In this document: positions 6,677 through 9,984 of the stretch, in pieces
How the letters are laid out: every line of letters begins with the position of its first letter
Numbering within the stretch: the stretch's first letter is position 1
The notes under the pieces: model-generated
Database searches by the model: none
Told to the model about the DNA's origin: nothing
The model's input: the letters and a program-made list of their open reading frames with translations, nothing else
Made by a program: the position numbers and the translations under genes
Assembly (NCBI GenBank): GCA_045107135.1
Contig: JASFZI010000097.1
Coordinates: forward strand, 1 to 9,984
Direction of reading: 5' to 3'
Source of the DNA: UBA6164 sp045107135
GTDB lineage: Bacteria; Patescibacteriota; Gracilibacteria; BD1-5; UBA6164
DNA: 9,984 bases

Positions 6677-8353
6677 ATGAATAATTCAGTTATTAATGAA
6701 AATCCAGATATATGAGTTCAGACTTTTTGAGAGCTAGTTACAAATAAATATGAAATACCAAGGAATTCAAAATTTAAATTACCTGATAGAACATGGCCAG
6801 ACAATGATATTGAAAAAGCCCCTATATGGTGCAGTAGTTGTTTGAGAGATTGAAATCAATCTATATATAAGCCAATGTCTGTAAAAGATAAAATGGAAGT
6901 TTTTAATTATCTAGTTGTTATATGATTTAAAGAAATAGAAGTATGATTTCCTTCTTGATCGCAGGCAGATTTTGATTTTGTAAGAAAATTAATTGATGAA
7001 GAGTTGATTCCAGATGATGTTAAAATTCAAGTTTTAGTTGCATCTAAATCAGAATTAATAGAAAAAACACGTAAATCACTTGAATGAGCAAAAAATGTAA
7101 TTGTTCATTTATATAATTCAACTTCTACAAATCAAAGAGAGGTGGTTTTTAAGAAATCAAAATCAGAAATTGTAGAGCTTGCAATTAATGGAATTAAAAA
7201 AATAAAAAATGAATTTAATGATTTTTCAGGAGATTTAACTTTTCAATATTCTCCTGAAAGTTTTACATGAACTGAAATGGAATTTGCTGAAGAAATTACA
7301 AGGGAGGTGATTAATGAATGGTGAGATTTTTGATGAAACCCTATGATTCTTAATTTTCCAGCGACTGTAGAAAATTCTACACCTAACAATTACGCAGATA
7401 AGATTGAATACTTTAAAAGAGTTATAGAGGAATATAGAGATAAGATTGGTGTAATTTTAAGTATCCATACTCATAATGATAGATGATCATGAGTTGCTGC
7501 TACTGAATTAGCATTGTTGGCTTGAGCTGATAGAGTTGAATGAACATTACTATGAAATTGAGAAAGAACTTGAAATGTTGATATAATTACTTTGTGACTT
7601 AATATGGCTACTCAGGGGGTGGATCCTAAACTTAATTTTGCTGATATATGAGCTATAGCAAATAGAGTATCTGAAATAATTTGAATTCCAATTAATAAGA
7701 GACATCCATATCTCTGAGAATTTGTTCATACAGCTTTTAGTTGAGGTCACCAAGATGCAATTGTTAAATGACTAAAGGATCAAAAAAAAAGAGAAGCAAG
7801 TTGAAATGCTAAATGGGAAGTCCCTTATCTTCCTATTGATCCTAGAGATATAGGACAAGTATATGAACCAATAAAAATAAATGATCAATCATGAAAATGA
7901 GGTGTGAGTTATTTATTGTCAGAATTATGATATAATATTCCAAAAAAAATGGAACCACATATATGAAGGTTGTTTCAATCAATTACTGATGAAAAACAAT
8001 GAACATTACAGGTAGAAGAAATTAAAAAAATCTTTGAACAGTTTTTTGTTAATTCTGAGGGCTTTATTTCTTATGATGACATTAATTCTGAAAAAATATT
8101 TTTTGAAGCAAGGAACAATAATATTTGAATAATTGAAGAATTTTCTAATCAATTGTCAAAAAAATATTGAATTGATTTTAAAATAATAGATTATCATCAA
8201 TATGCTTTAACGGAATGACGTGACTCTCAAGCAGTAACATATTTTGAGATTAGTATAAATTGAGAAATTTGTTACGGTTTTTGATCAGATTTAGATATAC
8301 ATAAATCGGCAATATATTGATTAATAAGCACCCTAAACATATCTAATATATAA
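6677..8353 (+). CDS. leuA: 2-isopropylmalate synthase
   Basis: LeuA condenses acetyl-CoA with 2-oxoisovalerate, the committed and feedback-controlled step of leucine synthesis. The 558-residue product belongs to the long class typified by the yeast and mycobacterial enzymes: KLPDRTWPDNDIEKAPIWC (34-52), then LRDGNQ (56-61) with the catalytic/metal Arg-Asp pair R57/D58, GFKEIEVGFPSGSQADFDF, the metal-binding HTHND, and the GNGERTGNVD loop of the TIM barrel. The C-terminal part ends in a LeuA-dimer-type regulatory domain containing TEGRDSQAVTYFEI, where leucine binds in relatives. About 36 of 45 glycines use UGA. The usual Asp before LRDGNQ (as in VDLRDGNQ) is Cys here. Expression is controlled by the leucine attenuator upstream. 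No terminator follows; readthrough would enter the glyS leader. Confidence 0.95.
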
Positions 8354-8359
8354 ATAAAC

Positions 8360-8387
8360 TTGTTAAATAATTTATACTATATATAAT
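8360..8387 (+). promoter_or_regulatory. glyS promoter
   Basis: TTGTTA (8360-8365), 16-base spacer, perfect -10 TATAAT (8382-8387). Predicted transcription start is near 8394, just ahead of T-box Stem I. Confidence 0.65.
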
Positions 8388-8393
8388 TATATC

Positions 8394-8553
8394 AAATAAA
8401 AATTTTTCCAAATTAAATGATTGGTGTGGAATCCGTATCGTGGAAAAATATTTTATCTAGAGTAAATACTTCGGGTGGAACCGTCTTTTGATTTTTTTTC
8501 AATTAGACCCTGAAGGCAATAATAAAAGAAATTGCCTTTAGGGTTTTTCTTTT
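8394..8553 (+). promoter_or_regulatory. T-box riboswitch controlling glycyl-tRNA synthetase
   Basis: The T-box core is at 8473-8483 (GGGTGGAACCG). Antiterminator: helix A1 CTTCGGG (8469-8475) with CCTGAAG (8509-8515, one G-U); seven-base bulge UGGAACC (8476-8482); helix A2 GTCT (8483-8486) with AGAC (8505-8508), extended by TTGA/TCAA. The bulge UGGA is complementary to a tRNA 3' end UCCA, i.e. discriminator U73, as in bacterial tRNA-Gly. Stem I is very short: ATTTTTCCA (8402-8410) with TGGAAAAAT (8441-8449), and above it ATGATTGG (8417-8424) with 8433-8441, capped by loop TGTGGAAT (8425-8432) that displays GGA, a Gly codon. A small TTTA/TAAA hairpin (8453-8466) may be Stem III. Uncharged tRNA-Gly should favour antitermination and raise GlyRS. 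The core is firm; Stem I and the specifier are inferred. Confidence 0.87.
8508..8553 (+). terminator. T-box terminator
   Basis: CCCTGAAGGCAAT (8508-8520) pairs with ATTGCCTTTAGGG (8531-8543), 13 bp with one G-U, followed by TTTTTCTTTTC. Its 5' arm contains CCTGAAG, which is also the 3' strand of antiterminator helix A1, so the two folds exclude each other. The glyS ATG is 30 bases beyond. Confidence 0.92.
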
Positions 8554-8583
8554 CTAAAATATTATTTTTTAACTTATTGTCTT

Positions 8584-9963
8584 ATGAGTAATAAAGTTAG
8601 TATGAAAGATATAGTTAATCTTTCTCAAAATAGAGGTTTTGTATATCAGTGAAGTGAAATCTATGGTTGATTAGCAAATTCTTGGGATTATGGACCATAT
8701 GGTTCACTATTAAAGGAAAATATTAAAAATTTATGGATAAAGGAATTTGTTCAAAAAAAAACAGATATGATGTTATTAGATGCCGCTATTTTAATGAATC
8801 CTCAAGTTTGGGTTACTTCTGGTCATGTATGAGGTTTTTCTGACCCACTTATGGATTGTAAATCATGTAAATCTAGACATAGAGCTGATAAACTTATAGA
8901 AGATGATTTTGCTAAAAAATGAATTGATAAGGTTGCTGATGGTATGAGTAAAGAAGATATGCAAGAGTATATTGTAAAAAATTCTATTGTTTGTCCTGAT
9001 TGTTGAAAATCAGATTTTACAGAAATTAAACAATTCAATTTAATGTTCAAGACTCACCAATGAGTGACTGATGATACCTGAAGTGAAGTATATTTAAGAC
9101 CTGAAACTGCCCAATGAATATTTGTAAATTTTGCTAATATTGCAAGAAGTTCAAGAAGAAAAATTCCTTTTTGAGTTGCACAAGTAGGTAAAAGTTTTAG
9201 AAACGAAATAACTCCAGGAAATTTCATATTTAGAACAAGAGAGTTTGAACAAATGGAAATAGAATATTTTTGTGAACCTGGTACAGAATTAAAATATATG
9301 GATGAATGGAAAGATGCGTGTGATAGTTTTTTAGTAAATACTTTATGATTAAATAAGGATAAATTAAGATTTAGAAAGCATACAGATGACGAATTATCAC
9401 ATTATAGTAATTGAACATATGATATTGAGTTTAAATATCCATTTTGATGGTGAGAATTACGGGGTATTGCATCTAGAACAAACTTTGATTTAAATGCTCA
9501 TATGAAGGAATCTAAACAAGATTTAAGCTATTTTGACCCAGTTAATAATAAAAAATATATACCATATGTTATAGAACCTGCAGTCTGATTAACTAGACTT
9601 GTGTTAGCTGTATTAATTGACGCATATACAGTTGATGAAGAGAACAATAGAACTTATTTAAAGTTTGAACCTAGGGTTGCTCCAATAAAAATTTGAGTTT
9701 TACCAATAGTAAAGAAAATCTGAGATTTGTGAAAAAAAATTTATGCTCAGTTAAGCGATGAGTTTGTTTGTGAATATGATGAAGTATGATCAATTGGGAA
9801 AAGGTTTGCAAGAATGGATGAAATAGGAGTACCATTTTGTATATCCATTGATTCAACTAATTATGATGAATGAAAAGTTACTGTAAGATATAGAGATTCT
9901 ATGGAACAAGAGCTTATTGAAATAACTAAATTAAATGATTTTTTCAGAGAAAAATTAAGATAA
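8584..9963 (+). CDS. glyS: Glycyl-tRNA synthetase, single-chain (alpha2) type
   Basis: GlyRS charges tRNA-Gly; in this organism that includes the UCA-anticodon tRNA expected to read UGA. The 459-residue product is the archaeal/eukaryotic-like class II type, not the bacterial alpha2-beta2 type. Seen in order: NRGFVYQGSEIYGGLANSWD (16-35), zinc-type Cys pairs C92/C95 and C137/C140, motif 2 region LRPETAQGIFVNFANI (171-186) with GKSFRNEITPGNFIFRTREF (202-221), QMEIEYFCEPG (223-233), motif 3 EPAVGLTRLVLAVL (331-344), and a C-terminal anticodon-binding domain (RVAPIKIGVLP onward) that ends with a normal tail. About 19 of 32 glycines are UGA, so the enzyme depends on the decoding it supports. Start ATG 8584 precedes the conserved region by a typical length. 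Expression is set by the T-box. Confidence 0.97.
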
Positions 9964-9966
9964 AAA

Positions 9967-9984
9967 ACACACATTAATGTGTGT
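9967..9984 (+). terminator. Probable glyS terminator, cut by window edge
   Basis: ACACACATTAATGTGTGT is a perfect 18-base palindrome starting four bases after the glyS stop and preceded by an A run. A matching T run would lie beyond the window. Confidence 0.6.

Noticed and set aside
8394..8553. Glycine riboswitch rather than T-box
   Set aside because: The UGGAACC bulge between two helices, competing with a terminator and upstream of a tRNA synthetase, is specific to T-boxes; no tandem glycine aptamer fold is visible.
8823..9050. Minus-strand open frame of 75 residues, and similar ones at 6241-6435, 7550-7753 and 9671-9856
   Set aside because: Each lies antisense inside a well-supported plus-strand gene and shows no recognisable domain.
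1..9984. Mycoplasma-type code with UGA as Trp
   Set aside because: In-frame UGA falls on conserved Gly positions in every family, and UGG supplies the conserved Trp residues, for example in GlyRS NSWDYGP and MraY AIGWSEE.

Overview
The window is AT-rich bacterial DNA that only makes sense if UGA is read as glycine (genetic code 25). With UGA as stop, only short fragments are open. With UGA as Gly, nine long, contiguous, conserved proteins appear, and UGA falls exactly on invariant glycines such as the MraY TDGLDGLAGG, FNR GTGTG, HtpX GHEMSH and GlyRS RPETAQG motifs. UGG still encodes Trp, so this is not the Mycoplasma code. Every gene ends in UAA. This recoding is the hallmark of the CPR lineages Gracilibacteria (BD1-5/GN02) and Absconditabacteria (SR1); I cannot choose between them from this window.

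Layout: (1) 16-1405, minus strand: mraY (peptidoglycan lipid I synthesis) followed by a small RNHCP-domain protein, with a terminator hairpin overlapping the end of the latter. (2) 1529-2215, plus: an MTA/SAH nucleosidase with a shared bidirectional terminator. (3) 2275-3325, minus: a flavin/NAD(P)H reductase-like protein and, separated by its own terminator, a 61-residue unknown protein with the only clear Shine-Dalgarno in the window. (4) 3480-5768, plus: a DNA polymerase I-like nuclease that stops inside its proofreading domain and lacks the polymerase, then the membrane protease HtpX. (5) 5860-6474, plus: a secreted SLH-like protein. (6) 6484-8353, plus: leuA (2-isopropylmalate synthase) behind a leucine-rich leader peptide and an attenuator. 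(7) 8360-9963, plus: glycyl-tRNA synthetase behind a compact T-box riboswitch.

The most notable content is the pair of adjacent amino-acid-sensing attenuators. The leuA leader encodes MRKNISTSLKLLLGNT, whose Leu codons lie in the 5' arm of a 43-nt hairpin. That hairpin precedes a terminator whose 5' arm can instead pair with the released hairpin arm, which is classical ribosome-mediated attenuation. The glyS leader has a complete T-box antiterminator (UGGAACC bulge between two helices) competing with a 13-bp terminator, and a very short Stem I whose apical loop displays GGA. GlyRS charges the tRNAs that read UGA as Gly, and its own gene uses about 19 UGA codons, so this leader controls the supply on which the recoded proteome depends. 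Intergenic regions are all under about 250 bases and are described with their promoters, leaders and terminators. No tRNA, rRNA, CRISPR or mobile element was seen.
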